A stretch of 64,000 nucleotides of DNA, taken from contig DIJC01000007.1 of the NCBI GenBank assembly GCA_002421005.1, forward strand, positions 1 through 64,000, read 5' to 3'. The notes below the pieces were generated by a model that saw nothing but the letters and a program-made list of their open reading frames with translations, was not told where the DNA came from and searched no databases. Position 1 is the first letter of the stretch. Every line of letters starts with the position of its first letter. The stretch is from Enterobacteriaceae bacterium UBA5654 (GTDB taxonomy: Bacteria > Pseudomonadota > Gammaproteobacteria > Enterobacterales > Enterobacteriaceae). This document shows positions 26,067-34,527 of this stretch, piece after piece. A program made the position numbers and the translations under genes.

Positions 26067-26117
26067 AAACTGCTCCGTCGTGAGAGAGGAATCTCTCTAA
26101 GTGTGCAGCAAGACGCC

Positions 26118-26133
26118 AAAAGGTAAACCTTTT
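26118..26133 (-). terminator. Short palindrome after aphA
   Basis: AAAAGGT/ACCTTTT with a 2-nt spacer lies just downstream of aphA on the minus strand, before yjbQ. It is a weak hairpin followed by TTTT inside the stem, so termination here is uncertain. Confidence 0.35.
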
Positions 26134-26175
26134 AACGTCTTTTTGGATAAAAAATCAGCAATTCCCCGGCAGGGA

Positions 26176-26889
26176 TCAATATTCGGAGTTGGCAATCACT
26201 TCTTCACCGAACGCCCCCGCCTGCGGCAGCGGTTTATAGGTGGAATTAGAGGCGCGCAGTACACGGATGGCCCGCGCGCCCGTTTCCTGCGCGGCGGTAA
26301 TATCGTTGTCAGAATCACCGTAGAACAGTTTGATTTGCTTATCCTGCAACCACTGCGTTTTGGTATTTTGCCCGGCTTTATCCCCGGCAAAAATCACCGG
26401 ATTCATGTTCGCCGCCGGAATAGAAAAATCGTCCTGAAGCGTTTTTGATACCGTTTCCGTCCGCGTCTGGCTGCGCCCGGTGATGAAATAAATACGGTCG
26501 CCGCGTTTTACGTGCATGGCGATCAGCGCGCGTGCCACCTCTTTCGGAATGCTGAATTCATCCCAGCCGTTATTCATCTTTTCCCAGAACGCCGGATTGT
26601 GCAGATACTCTTCGCTGCCTGGAGAGAACACGTCTTTGCCGCGCCAGAAACCCGGGCTGGAGAAAAGTACGGTATCGTCGATATCAAAACCGACGGCCAT
26701 CGGCGGGCGACCCGTCAGGCTGTTTTCAATGAGTGCCACGGAAACCCAGTGAATGGGAGCCTGTTCAGCCAGTTTTGCGACGTTAGTGCCGGTATAGAGC
26801 GGAGAAGGTGTGGAGGCACGAGCAACGACGGAGCCATTTAGTGCGAACACCAGGCAGGCGGCACCGAATGCCACTGCGATCTTACGCAT
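26176..26889 (-). CDS. aphA: Class B acid phosphatase AphA
   Basis: Periplasmic Mg-dependent phosphatase/phosphotransferase of the DDDD (HAD) superfamily, acting on nucleoside monophosphates and other phosphoesters. It has 237 residues. The signal peptide ends ARA before STPSPLY (cleavage about residue 25). The nucleophile motif FDIDDTVLF has Asp69 and Asp71 of the precursor. ITGR gives motif II and YGDSDNDI the last acidic motif. Expected to be a homotetramer. Confidence 0.96.
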   Translation of the reverse strand: MRKIAVAFGAACLVFALNGSVVARASTPSPLYTGTNVAKLAEQAPIHWVSVALIENSLTGRPPMAVGFDIDDTVLFSSPGFWRGKDVFSPGSEEYLHNPAFWEKMNNGWDEFSIPKEVARALIAMHVKRGDRIYFITGRSQTRTETVSKTLQDDFSIPAANMNPVIFAGDKAGQNTKTQWLQDKQIKLFYGDSDNDITAAQETGARAIRVLRASNSTYKPLPQAGAFGEEVIANSEY

Positions 26890-27023
26890 ATTATTCCCTA
26901 AATTATCAGTTCGTTATCGTTTTAAGGTGAGTAAAAGGTCAATACCGTTTCGACCTTAACCCTGACGGCAAAGGAAGAAAAGGTTTTTATGCGGTTTTAT
27001 CAGACAGGGTCAGGATGACTACG

Positions 27024-27046
27024 CCCGGCGGCCTGATGCCACCGGG
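27024..27046. repeat. REP-like palindrome between tyrB and aphA
   Basis: CCCGGCGGC and GCCACCGGG form a stem with one wobble pair around CTGAT, just after the tyrB stop. The sequence resembles the CCCGG-type repetitive extragenic palindromes of Enterobacter/Klebsiella and may act as a 3' end. Confidence 0.55.
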
Positions 27047-27068
27047 AGAGGGAAAAGTAAGTGAGCAC

Positions 27069-28262
27069 TTACATTACAGCGGCAAAAGCCTGCGCTACGC
27101 GCTGTACGTTGCGGGTATTCAGCCCGGCCACGCACATGCGACCGCTGGCGATTAAATACACGCCAAACTCATCGCGCAGGCGATCGACCTGCCGCGGGCT
27201 AAGCCCGGTATAGCTGAACATGCCCTGCTGTTGCAGGAAGTAATCAAAATTTCGCCCCGGAATGGCCTCTTTCAGCACCGTCACCAGCGTCTGGCGCATT
27301 TCCAGAATGCGTACCCGCATCGCTTCGACTTCCGCCAGCCATACCGCTTTTAACGCCGGATCGCCCAGAACCGTGGCGACGACCTGCGCACCGAAATTAG
27401 GCGGGCTGGAGTAGTTACGGCGCACCGTGGCTTTTAGCTGTCCCAGCACCCGCGTCGCTGATTCGGCATCTTCGCACACCACGGACAGGCCGCCGACGCG
27501 CTCGCCGTAGAGAGAGAAAATCTTGGAGAAGGAGTTGCTGACCAGCGCGGGCAGACCCGCGCTGGCGATGGCACGAATAGCATACGCGTCTTCTTCCATG
27601 CCTGCGCCAAAGCCCTGATAGGCGATATCCAGAAACGGAATGAGATCGCGCGCTTTCAGCACTTCAATTACTGCATCCCACTGGGCAGGAGTGAGATCGG
27701 AGCCGGTGGGATTATGGCAGCATGGATGCAGCAGCACGATGCTCTGCACGGGCAGCGTATGCAACGTTTCCAGCAATGCCTCAACGCGCACGCCTTTGGT
27801 GATATCGTCAAACCACGGGTAAGTGCTTACTTCGAATCCGGCTCCTTCAAAAATGGCGACGTGGTTATCCCAGGTCGGGTCGCTCACCCAGACGGCTGAA
27901 TCCGGGAAATAACGCCGGAGGAAGTCCGCGCCTACTTTCAGTGCGCCTGAGCCGCCAAGGGTTTGAATAGTGGCAAGACGATTTTGCTGAAGTACCGGGT
28001 GATCCGCGCCGAACAATAGCGGAGCAATAGTATGACGATACGTGCTCAGACCTTCCATCGGCAGATAAATTGACGCGCCGTGCGGCTGGGCGTTAAGCCG
28101 CGCCTCGGCATCGGCCACCGCCTGGAGCTGCGGAATAATCCCCTCCTCGTTGTAATAAAGACCAATACTCAGATTGATCTTGTCGCTGCGCGGGTCTTCT
28201 TTAAAGCGCTCCATTAAGGAGAGGATGGGGTCGCCAGCATAAGCGTCAACTTTCTGAAACAC
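27069..28262 (-). CDS. tyrB: Aromatic amino acid aminotransferase TyrB
   Basis: PLP-dependent aminotransferase of class I that makes tyrosine, phenylalanine and leucine from their keto acids. 397 residues as in E. coli. The start codon is GTG (reads GTG TTT CAG AAA GTT GAC), as in E. coli. Visible motifs are HPCCHNPTGSDLT (about residue 189, with the pyridine-contacting Asn), the PLP lysine in SNSFSKIFSLYGER (about 247) and the carboxylate-binding Arg near the end. TyrR control is known in E. coli; I could not identify an exact TyrR box here. Confidence 0.95.
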   Translation of the reverse strand: MFQKVDAYAGDPILSLMERFKEDPRSDKINLSIGLYYNEEGIIPQLQAVADAEARLNAQPHGASIYLPMEGLSTYRHTIAPLLFGADHPVLQQNRLATIQTLGGSGALKVGADFLRRYFPDSAVWVSDPTWDNHVAIFEGAGFEVSTYPWFDDITKGVRVEALLETLHTLPVQSIVLLHPCCHNPTGSDLTPAQWDAVIEVLKARDLIPFLDIAYQGFGAGMEEDAYAIRAIASAGLPALVSNSFSKIFSLYGERVGGLSVVCEDAESATRVLGQLKATVRRNYSSPPNFGAQVVATVLGDPALKAVWLAEVEAMRVRILEMRQTLVTVLKEAIPGRNFDYFLQQQGMFSYTGLSPRQVDRLRDEFGVYLIASGRMCVAGLNTRNVQRVAQAFAAVM

Positions 28263-28335
28263 GCGGTGGGTCTCCAGGTTTACGGTCAGAGGGATCTACA
28301 CAATAAACTGGAAGCGAACAGAGATCGAGGGAAGA

Positions 28336-28361
28336 TTACGGCGGTGGATTCACCGCCGTAA
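28336..28361 (-). terminator. Perfect 11-bp hairpin after alr
   Basis: TTACGGCGGTG/CACCGCCGTAA with a 4-nt loop is a perfect stem between alr and tyrB. No T-run follows on the minus strand (AATCTTCCC). It may be a stabilising or attenuating hairpin in front of tyrB. Confidence 0.5.
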
Positions 28362-28440
28362 GGTGCGCCATCATTTGCGCGACGCGCTTGCGGCGCGCGG
28401 TCAGCCAGGCGGAGATGGCGTAGCTCAGGCATACCGCCAT
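28336..28440 (-). CDS. Possible small protein between alr and tyrB
   Basis: Minus-strand frame of 34 codons from ATG (28438-28440): it begins MAVCLSYAISAWLTAR and continues basic, RRKRVAQMMAHL, ending NPPP. A very strong Shine-Dalgarno sequence, GGGAGG (28461-28466), is too far from the ATG (20 bases) but ideally placed for an in-frame CTG (28453-28455), which would give a 39-residue product starting L/M-SVPE. It follows alr by a few bases. The 3' end lies in a perfect 11-bp stem (28336-28361). The function is unknown, and the coding status is unproven. Confidence 0.4.
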   Translation of the reverse strand: MAVCLSYAISAWLTARRKRVAQMMAHLTAVNPPP

Positions 28441-28479
28441 TTCTGGTACGGACAGAGTTTCCTCCCTGAAAATGGCTGA

Positions 28480-29559
28480 TTAGTCGATGTAATGCATTGC
28501 CACCCGCGACGTCAGGCGCGTAATAAGTTCGTAAGCACTTACTTTTGTTATCTCTGCGATACGCTCGACCGGCAATCCTTCGCCCCACATGATCACGGTA
28601 TCGCCTGCGCGGTCAGAGGCTTCCGGCCCCAGGTCAACGCAGATCATATCCATCGCCACGCGCCCGACAATCGGCACTTCGCGCCCGTTCACTAATACCG
28701 GCGTACCCGACGGCGCGGTGCGCGGATAGCCGTCGCCGTAGCCCATCGCCACCACGCCCAGCCGGGTATCACGCTCGCTGACCCAGGTGCCGCCGTAGCC
28801 GACCGGCTCGCCCGCTTTATGCTCGCGCACGGCGATCAGACTGGAGGTCAGCGACATTACCGGCTGAAAGCCAAAATCCGGTCCCCAGGGTTTTTGATCC
28901 AGCGGCGAAACACCGTAGAGAATAATTCCCGGACGCGCCCAGTCAAAATGCGACTGCGGCCATAGCAGGATGCCGCCGGAAGCAGCAATTGAGCGCTGGC
29001 CCGGTTTGCCTTCGCAAAAACTGTTGAAGATATCGAGCTGCCGTTCGGTGGCCCCGCATTCCGGCTCGTCCGCGCGGGCAAAATGGCTGACGATGTTTAC
29101 CGGCTGGCGCACGTTTTTGCAGCGGCTCAGGCGTTGATAAAACGCATCAGCTTCTTCCGGGCGCACGCCGAGACGATGCATCCCGGTGTCGAGCTTCATC
29201 CATACGGTAACCGGTTCGCTCAGCTGTGCGTTTTCCAGCGCTTCGAGCTGTTCAGGATTATGCACGGCGGTATGCAGATGCTGCGCCGAAATAGTGGGCA
29301 GATCGGCGGCGTTGAAAAAGCCTTCGAGCAACAGAATAGGCTGGCTAATGCCGCCCGCCCGTAGCCGCATCGCCTCTTCAAGACGGGCGACACCGAAAGC
29401 GTCAGCGTCGGGGAGCGTTCGCGCGGTTTCAAGAAGACCGTGTCCGTAGGCGTTCGCTTTCACCACCGCAACCAGTTTGCTGGCAGGAGCCAGTTCGCGC
29501 AGGCGTTGCAGGTTGTGTCGCAGAGCGCGGCGGTTAATAACAACAGTTGCCGCTTGCAT
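28480..29559 (-). CDS. alr: Alanine racemase (biosynthetic)
   Basis: PLP enzyme interconverting L- and D-alanine for peptidoglycan, 359 residues as in E. coli. The PLP lysine is Lys34 in VVKANAYGHG. The barrel motif DTGMHRLGVRP (about residue 128) and the C-terminal domain with the catalytic Tyr in GYGGTW are visible. It is transcribed after dnaB on the same strand with 38 bp between them, the usual dnaB-alr pair. Confidence 0.97.
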   Translation of the reverse strand: MQAATVVINRRALRHNLQRLRELAPASKLVAVVKANAYGHGLLETARTLPDADAFGVARLEEAMRLRAGGISQPILLLEGFFNAADLPTISAQHLHTAVHNPEQLEALENAQLSEPVTVWMKLDTGMHRLGVRPEEADAFYQRLSRCKNVRQPVNIVSHFARADEPECGATERQLDIFNSFCEGKPGQRSIAASGGILLWPQSHFDWARPGIILYGVSPLDQKPWGPDFGFQPVMSLTSSLIAVREHKAGEPVGYGGTWVSERDTRLGVVAMGYGDGYPRTAPSGTPVLVNGREVPIVGRVAMDMICVDLGPEASDRAGDTVIMWGEGLPVERIAEITKVSAYELITRLTSRVAMHYID

Positions 29560-29597
29560 GTGTGTTCCTTGATAAGTGTGTGCTTTAACTACCTGAA

Positions 29598-31004
29598 TTA
29601 TTCGTCATCGTACTGCGGCCCGGCATAGTTATCAAAGCGCGACCACTGTCCGTTAAAGGTGAGACGTACCGTGCCGATGGGGCCGTTACGCTGTTTACCG
29701 ATGATGATTTCCGCGATGCCTTTGAGATCGCTGTTTTCGTGATACACCTCATCACGATAAATAAACATGATTAAGTCGGCGTCCTGCTCGATGGAGCCGG
29801 ACTCACGCAGGTCGGAGTTAACCGGGCGTTTATCGGCGCGCTGCTCCAGCGAGCGGTTAAGCTGCGACAGCGCCACCACCGGCACCTGAAGCTCTTTCGC
29901 CAGCGCCTTCAGCGAGCGGGAGATTTCGGCAATTTCCAGAGTACGGTTGTCGGAAAGCGACGGCACGCGCATCAACTGGAGATAGTCGATCATAATCAGG
30001 CTTAAGCCGTCGTGCTCGCGGAAAATACGCCGCGCGCGGGAGCGGACTTCGGTGGGCGTCAGGCCGGAGGAGTCGTCGATATACATATTGCGCTTCTCCA
30101 GCAGAATTCCCATGGTGCCGGAGATCCGCGCCCAGTCTTCGTCGTCAAGCTGACCGGTACGGATGCGAGTCTGATCCACGCGCGACAGCGACGCCAGCAT
30201 ACGCATCATAATTTGCTCGCCGGGCATCTCAAGACTGAAGATAAGCACCGGTTTTTCCTGCAACATCGCCGCGTTTTCACAGAGATTCATCGCAAAAGTG
30301 GTTTTCCCCATCGACGGACGGGCGGCGACGATGATCAGGTCGGAGCGCTGTAAACCGGCGGTTTTTTTATTCAGATCCTGATAGCCGGTATCAACCCCGG
30401 TAACGCCGTCATGCGGCTGCTGGAACAGCGTTTCTATACGCGCGATGGTGGCGTCGAGGATCTGATCGATACTCTTCGGCCCTTCGTCTTTATTGGCGCG
30501 GTTTTCGGCGATCTGGAAGACGCGGGATTCGGCGAGATCCAGCAGTTCATCACTGCTGCGTCCCTGCGGATCGAAGCCCGCGTCGGCGATCTCATTGGCG
30601 ACGGAGATCATGTCGCGCACGACTGCGCGTTCTCGCACGATGTCGGCGTAAGCGCTAATGTTCGCCGCACTTGGCGTATTTTTGGATAACTCTGCCAGAT
30701 AGGCGAAGCCACCGACGCTGTCGAGCTGGCCCTGAAGTTCCAGCGACTCGGCGAGGGTAATCAGGTCGATGGGTTTGCCCATCTCCTGCAAACGGCCCAT
30801 TTCGGTAAAGATATGCCGGTGCGGACGGGTGTAGAAATCGTCCGCCACAACGCGTTCAGCGACGTCATCCCAGCGTTCGTTGTCCAGCATTAAACCGCCC
30901 AACACCGACTGTTCCGCTTCAATCGAGTGCGGGGGCATTTTTAACCCGGCAACCTGTGGGTCGCGAGGTTCAGTCTGTTTGTTGAAGGGTTTATTTCCTG
31001 CCAT
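29598..31004 (-). CDS. dnaB: Replicative DNA helicase DnaB
   Basis: Hexameric 5'-3' helicase that opens the fork and recruits primase. It has 468 residues. The N-terminal collar domain covers about 20-150 (PPHSIEAEQSVLGGLML), and the RecA-type motor from about 195 has Walker A ARPSMGKTTFAMN, Walker B LIMIDYLQLM, and the arginine/ssDNA loops near NRSLEQRADKRP. Divergent from qorA by 63 bp. Confidence 0.98.
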   Translation of the reverse strand: MAGNKPFNKQTEPRDPQVAGLKMPPHSIEAEQSVLGGLMLDNERWDDVAERVVADDFYTRPHRHIFTEMGRLQEMGKPIDLITLAESLELQGQLDSVGGFAYLAELSKNTPSAANISAYADIVRERAVVRDMISVANEIADAGFDPQGRSSDELLDLAESRVFQIAENRANKDEGPKSIDQILDATIARIETLFQQPHDGVTGVDTGYQDLNKKTAGLQRSDLIIVAARPSMGKTTFAMNLCENAAMLQEKPVLIFSLEMPGEQIMMRMLASLSRVDQTRIRTGQLDDEDWARISGTMGILLEKRNMYIDDSSGLTPTEVRSRARRIFREHDGLSLIMIDYLQLMRVPSLSDNRTLEIAEISRSLKALAKELQVPVVALSQLNRSLEQRADKRPVNSDLRESGSIEQDADLIMFIYRDEVYHENSDLKGIAEIIIGKQRNGPIGTVRLTFNGQWSRFDNYAGPQYDDE

Positions 31005-31067
31005 AGTGAATGGAGTTACCGAGATGATGAATGGGTCGAAAGATTATCACATTGTTCAGGAGGAAGC

Positions 31068-32051
31068 ATGGCTACACGCATCGAATTTCACAAGCCCGGC
31101 GGGCCGGAAGTGCTTCAGGCGGTGGAGTTTACGCCGACCGATCCGGCAGAAAATGAGGTCCAGGTTGAAAACAAGGCTATAGGGATCAATTACATCGATA
31201 CCTACGTGCGTAGCGGGCTGTATCCGCCGCCGTCGTTCCCCAGCGGTTTAGGCACTGAAGCGGCGGGCGTGGTGAGCAAAGTCGGCAGCGGCGTGGAGCA
31301 CATCAAACCGGGTGACCGCGTGGTCTATGCCACCTCCGCGCTGGGTGCCTACAGTTCAGTACATAACGTTCCCGCCGATAAAGTCGCCATTCTGCCGAAT
31401 GCGATCTCTTTTGAGCAGGCTGCGGCCTCATTTTTGAAAGGGCTGACGGTCTTTTATCTGCTGCGCAAAACCTATGAGATCAAACCGGATGAAGTGTTTT
31501 TATTCCACGCGGCAGCCGGGGGCGTGGGGCTGATCGCCTGCCAGTGGGCAAAAGCGCTGGGAGCAAAACTGATTGGCACCGTCGGCTCGGCGGAAAAAGC
31601 GCAGCGCGCGAAACAGGCGGGCGCATGGCAGGTAATTAACTACCGCGAAGAAAATCTGGTCGAGCGAGTGAAAGAAATCACCGGCGGTAAAAAAGTGCGC
31701 GTGGTGTACGATTCGGTGGGTAAAGATACCTGGGAATCGTCGCTGGATTGTCTGCAACGTCACGGGCTGATCGTCAGCTTTGGCAATGCCTCCGGCCCGG
31801 TGACCGGCGTCAATCTGGGGATCCTTAATCAGAAAGGGTCCCTCTTTGCCACCCGCCCCTCGCTTCAGGGTTACATCACAAATCGCGAAGAGTTAACGGA
31901 AGCCAGCAATGAGCTGTTTTCGCTGATCGCCAGCGGAGTGATTAAGGTGGATGTAGCAGACGCACAGAAATTTGCCCTGAAGGATGCGCAGAAGGCACAT
32001 GAGGCGCTGGAAAGCCGGGCAACGCAGGGTTCAAGCCTGCTGATCCCCTGA
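31068..32051 (+). CDS. qorA: NADPH quinone oxidoreductase QorA
   Basis: Zeta-crystallin-type NADPH:quinone oxidoreductase of the zinc-free medium-chain dehydrogenase family, 327 residues. The ATG at 31068 follows GGAGGAAGC and begins MATRIEFHKPGGPEVLQ as in the family. The substrate-binding half includes NYIDTYVRSGLYP, and the Rossmann motif AAAGGVGLIACQWAKALGAK lies near residue 149. Cytosolic; reduces small quinones. Confidence 0.95.
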   Translation: MATRIEFHKPGGPEVLQAVEFTPTDPAENEVQVENKAIGINYIDTYVRSGLYPPPSFPSGLGTEAAGVVSKVGSGVEHIKPGDRVVYATSALGAYSSVHNVPADKVAILPNAISFEQAAASFLKGLTVFYLLRKTYEIKPDEVFLFHAAAGGVGLIACQWAKALGAKLIGTVGSAEKAQRAKQAGAWQVINYREENLVERVKEITGGKKVRVVYDSVGKDTWESSLDCLQRHGLIVSFGNASGPVTGVNLGILNQKGSLFATRPSLQGYITNREELTEASNELFSLIASGVIKVDVADAQKFALKDAQKAHEALESRATQGSSLLIP

Positions 32052-32060
32052 AAAAGCTCA

Positions 32061-32093
32061 GGGCTTCCACGAGGGAAGCCCTTACTTTTTTTT
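32061..32093 (+). terminator. qorA terminator
   Basis: GGGCTTCC/GGAAGCCC stem with a short loop, then TTACTTTTTTTT, directly after qorA. Confidence 0.9.
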
Positions 32094-32187
32094 AGTTCGG
32101 CCGTATGTAGGGTACAGCTCGATGAATGCGTTAACCGGGCAATAGTGACAGATTTGCTAAGCAAAGCCTATTCGATTCTAAGCAAAA

Positions 32188-32216
32188 GTGTCGGGGTTGT
32201 GATCCCCTGCACACTC
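32188..32216 (-). terminator. Probable pspG terminator
   Basis: On the minus strand, GTGTGCAGGGG pairs imperfectly with CCCCGACAC, and the stem is followed by TTTTGCTT, just beyond the pspG stop. Confidence 0.55.
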
Positions 32217-32217
32217 C

Positions 32218-32460
32218 TTAGAAACGATGACGCTTATTGCGCTGATATTGCGGGACTTCTGGCGCTTTTATCGCCCGGATCACCCATACCACCGCAACGG
32301 CCAGCACCAGCCAGGGCAGCAGTTTGATAACTATCGCAAACAGCCCGCCAACGAACATCAGCGCGGTAGCGACGACCAGCGCAACGATAATGCCCAGCAG
32401 CGACACGCCGGTCATCAACAGCATGACAAAAAATCCGATCACAAATAATAGTTCCAGCAT
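32218..32460 (-). CDS. pspG: Phage shock protein G
   Basis: Inner-membrane effector of the phage-shock response, 80 residues. The start at 32460 (MLELLFVIGFFVMLLMTG) matches E. coli; earlier in-frame residues are not family sequence. There are three hydrophobic segments and a short basic tail (QYRNKRHRF-like end). A sigma-54 promoter stands just upstream, in line with PspF control. Confidence 0.93.
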   Translation of the reverse strand: MLELLFVIGFFVMLLMTGVSLLGIIVALVVATALMFVGGLFAIVIKLLPWLVLAVAVVWVIRAIKAPEVPQYQRNKRHRF

Positions 32461-32497
32461 GACTCTCTCCCCAAAATGCCTGAATGACATTTACTAT

Positions 32498-32512
32498 CCA
32501 AGAATCGTGCCA
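32498..32512 (-). promoter_or_regulatory. Sigma-54 promoter of pspG
   Basis: The minus strand reads TGGCACGATTCTTGG, which fits the -24/-12 consensus TGGCACG-N4-TTGC except for the last base. It lies 38 bp before the pspG start. PspF-dependent sigma-54 transcription of pspG is known in E. coli. Confidence 0.85.
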
Positions 32513-32536
32513 GAATTAACTTGTTGATTAGAAAGC

Positions 32537-32564
32537 AAAATGCCCCGCCGAAACCGGCGAGGCA
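32537..32564 (-). terminator. dusA terminator
   Basis: TGCCTCGCCGG on the minus strand pairs with CGGCGGGGCA and is followed by TTTTGC, about 30 bases after the dusA stop. Confidence 0.8.
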
Positions 32565-32594
32565 TGGTGAATTTGACGATTTTTTAGCGAAAGA

Positions 32595-33608
32595 TTAACG
32601 CTTATCGGCTACCAGCTTTAGTGCGTGCTCCAGCACTGCAATGTCGGCACCGGGTTTATGAGCATTTTCGCTCAGATAACGCCGCCACTGGCGCGCGCCG
32701 GGGATGCCCTGAAACAGGCCCAGCATATGGCGAGAGATATGGCCTAAATAGGTGCCCGAAGCCAGTTCCCGCTCAATGTAAGGATACATCGCCCGCACCA
32801 CCGCGACCGGATCGGCATCCGCGCCTGCAATGCCAAATATCTCGCGATCCACCGCTGCCATAATGCCCGGATTCTGGTACGCCTCGCGCCCAACCATGAC
32901 GCCATCCAGATGCTGAAGATGCGTTTTAGCCTCTTCCAGCGTCTTAATACCGCCGTTGATCGCCATCGTCAGGTGCGGAAAATCACGCTTAAGCTGATAC
33001 ACGCGCGGGTAGTCCAGCGGGGGAATTTCACGGTTTTCTTTCGGACTCAGGCCGGAAAGCCAGGCTTTGCGGGCATGGATGATAAACATCTCGCACTCGC
33101 CCTGCCCGGAAACGGTGTCGATAAACTGGCACAGGAACTCGTAGCTGTCCTGGTCATCAATGCCGATGCGGGTTTTCACCGTTACCGGAATGGATACCAC
33201 GTCACGCATGGCTTTTACGCAATCCGCGACCAGCGCTGCGTTACCCATTAAACACGCACCAAACATGCCGTTCTGCACGCGGTCAGACGGGCAGCCGACG
33301 TTAAGGTTGATCTCATCATAACCGCGCACTTCCGCCAGCTTCGCGCAGTGCGCCAGCGCAGCCGGATCGCTGCCGCCAAGCTGTAACGCCACCGGATGCT
33401 CTTCCTCGCTGTAGGCCAGATAATCACCTTTACCGTGAATAATCGCCCCGGTCGTCACCATTTCCGTATACAGCAAGCTCTGGCAGGAAAGCTGGCGCAA
33501 AAAATAGCGGCAGTGGCGATCCGTCCAGTCGAGCATCGGCGCGACGGAAAAACGGTGGACGGGGAAAACGGAATCGTTGGCTTTTTTCGGGTCTGAATTC
33601 AGGTGCAT
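32595..33608 (-). CDS. dusA: tRNA-dihydrouridine(20/20a) synthase DusA
   Basis: FMN-dependent enzyme that reduces U20/U20a in the tRNA D-loop, 337 residues. The TIM-barrel start RFSVAPMLDWTDRHCRYF, the catalytic Cys in NLNVGCPSDRVQNG (about residue 105), and the FMN-phosphate motifs INGGIKTLEEA and DGVMVGREAYQNP are visible. The dusA 5' end is a known integration site for mobile elements in Gammaproteobacteria, and a toxin-antitoxin pair lies just upstream here. Confidence 0.96.
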   Translation of the reverse strand: MHLNSDPKKANDSVFPVHRFSVAPMLDWTDRHCRYFLRQLSCQSLLYTEMVTTGAIIHGKGDYLAYSEEEHPVALQLGGSDPAALAHCAKLAEVRGYDEINLNVGCPSDRVQNGMFGACLMGNAALVADCVKAMRDVVSIPVTVKTRIGIDDQDSYEFLCQFIDTVSGQGECEMFIIHARKAWLSGLSPKENREIPPLDYPRVYQLKRDFPHLTMAINGGIKTLEEAKTHLQHLDGVMVGREAYQNPGIMAAVDREIFGIAGADADPVAVVRAMYPYIERELASGTYLGHISRHMLGLFQGIPGARQWRRYLSENAHKPGADIAVLEHALKLVADKR

Positions 33609-33807
33609 GTTTTAAACGTCGTTGGCGAAAATGAGACCCCGGTACGCGGAAGTGCCCGGACAGAGGGGGTAATGGGGGTACTATAGCACAGGGACGTGCG
33701 GTTACGGGTATCCTGCGCGTCCCCTTAATTTGTACCTACAGGAAGGGCGTTTTTTCATCTCAGAAAAGATGACGTTTGATGAGACTGCGACAGGACGTGT
33801 CACTGCG

Positions 33808-34104
33808 CTAAATAGCTTTAAGCTGATTAATAATAAATGGATTACTTTCGAGTAACAGAAGCAGCTTTCTTGGTGCTCCCGTGGGCTGACGCCGTTTTGT
33901 TTCCCAGCTTTTTACGAGGTCATAGCTGACGCCAACGGCTACCGCAAAGTCCTGCTGCTTCAACCCGGTAGCTTCGCGGATAGCTTTAACATCAATCTCG
34001 CTAAAGGTATGAACATGTTCAGGTGCTGGCGTTTGTTCACCCTTTTCAATTCTTACCATTTCTTCTGCACTCGCCAGCAGATCGGCAAACAATTCGTCTT
34101 TCAT
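33808..34104 (-). CDS. XRE-family antitoxin (HigA/NadS-like)
   Basis: 98-residue DNA-binding antitoxin. The C-terminal half carries an XRE helix-turn-helix, IREATGLKQQDFAVAVGVSYDLVKSWE (long motif at about 53-80 with the core LKQQDFA and VSYDLVKSWE), the pattern of HigA/NadS-type antitoxins. The N-terminal half is acidic and helical, suiting toxin binding. It follows the toxin gene with a 111-bp gap on the same strand. It probably represses the operon through the paired palindromes at 34536-34579. Confidence 0.85.
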   Translation of the reverse strand: MKDELFADLLASAEEMVRIEKGEQTPAPEHVHTFSEIDVKAIREATGLKQQDFAVAVGVSYDLVKSWETKRRQPTGAPRKLLLLLESNPFIINQLKAI

Positions 34105-34215
34105 CTAATTCCCCTCTCTCACCTCATCAATAGCGCATAGGATTTACTGCTTACCGCTGGAATGTAAAACCTGCTGTTATATCAGTATGTCAGAAAGCTG
34201 TTTCAGCGCTTTCTT

Positions 34216-34494
34216 TTACTCTTCGGTTAAATCATCCAGCTCGTTTTTTGGATACACCAGCGCCAGATAGATGCGCCCTTTGCTCGTCACGTTGTAATAA
34301 ATTACCCGAACACCACCGCGCTTTCCCATTCCCGGACGGCCCCAGCGGATCTTACGAAATTCCCCTGTTCCCGCAATGGTGTCTCCAGCCTCAGGGTTTT
34401 CAATGAGTACCTCCTGGAAGGTCCGATACTCGTCATCTGGCAAAAATGCCTGCCGCCGTTTACTGAACCCCTGTAGCTCAATAAAAGTTAACAT
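34216..34494 (-). CDS. RelE/HigB-family mRNA-interferase-like toxin
   Basis: 92-residue toxin of the RelE/ParE superfamily, closest by eye to HigB2-type toxins. Conserved features are FSKRRQAFLPDDEYRTFQ, then TGEFRKIRWGRPGMGKRGGVRVIYYN with a basic core, and YLALVYPKNELDDLT at the end. Such toxins cut ribosome-bound mRNA. Gene order is toxin first, as in higBA. It lies between dusA and zur, which are separated only by core genes in E. coli. Confidence 0.86.
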   Translation of the reverse strand: MLTFIELQGFSKRRQAFLPDDEYRTFQEVLIENPEAGDTIAGTGEFRKIRWGRPGMGKRGGVRVIYYNVTSKGRIYLALVYPKNELDDLTEE

Positions 34495-34527
34495 CTCACA
34501 TCCCTGATGCCTGGTAATTTTTAGCTT

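Noticed and set aside
28263..28335. TyrR boxes upstream of tyrB
   Set aside because: TyrR control is expected from E. coli but no TGTAAA-N6-TTTACA match was clear in the short leader.
32100..32200. tRNA-like or attachment-site fragment with repeated CTAAGCAAA between qorA and pspG
   Set aside because: No cloverleaf can be drawn and the repeat is short; the nearby inverted repeat is better explained as the pspG terminator.
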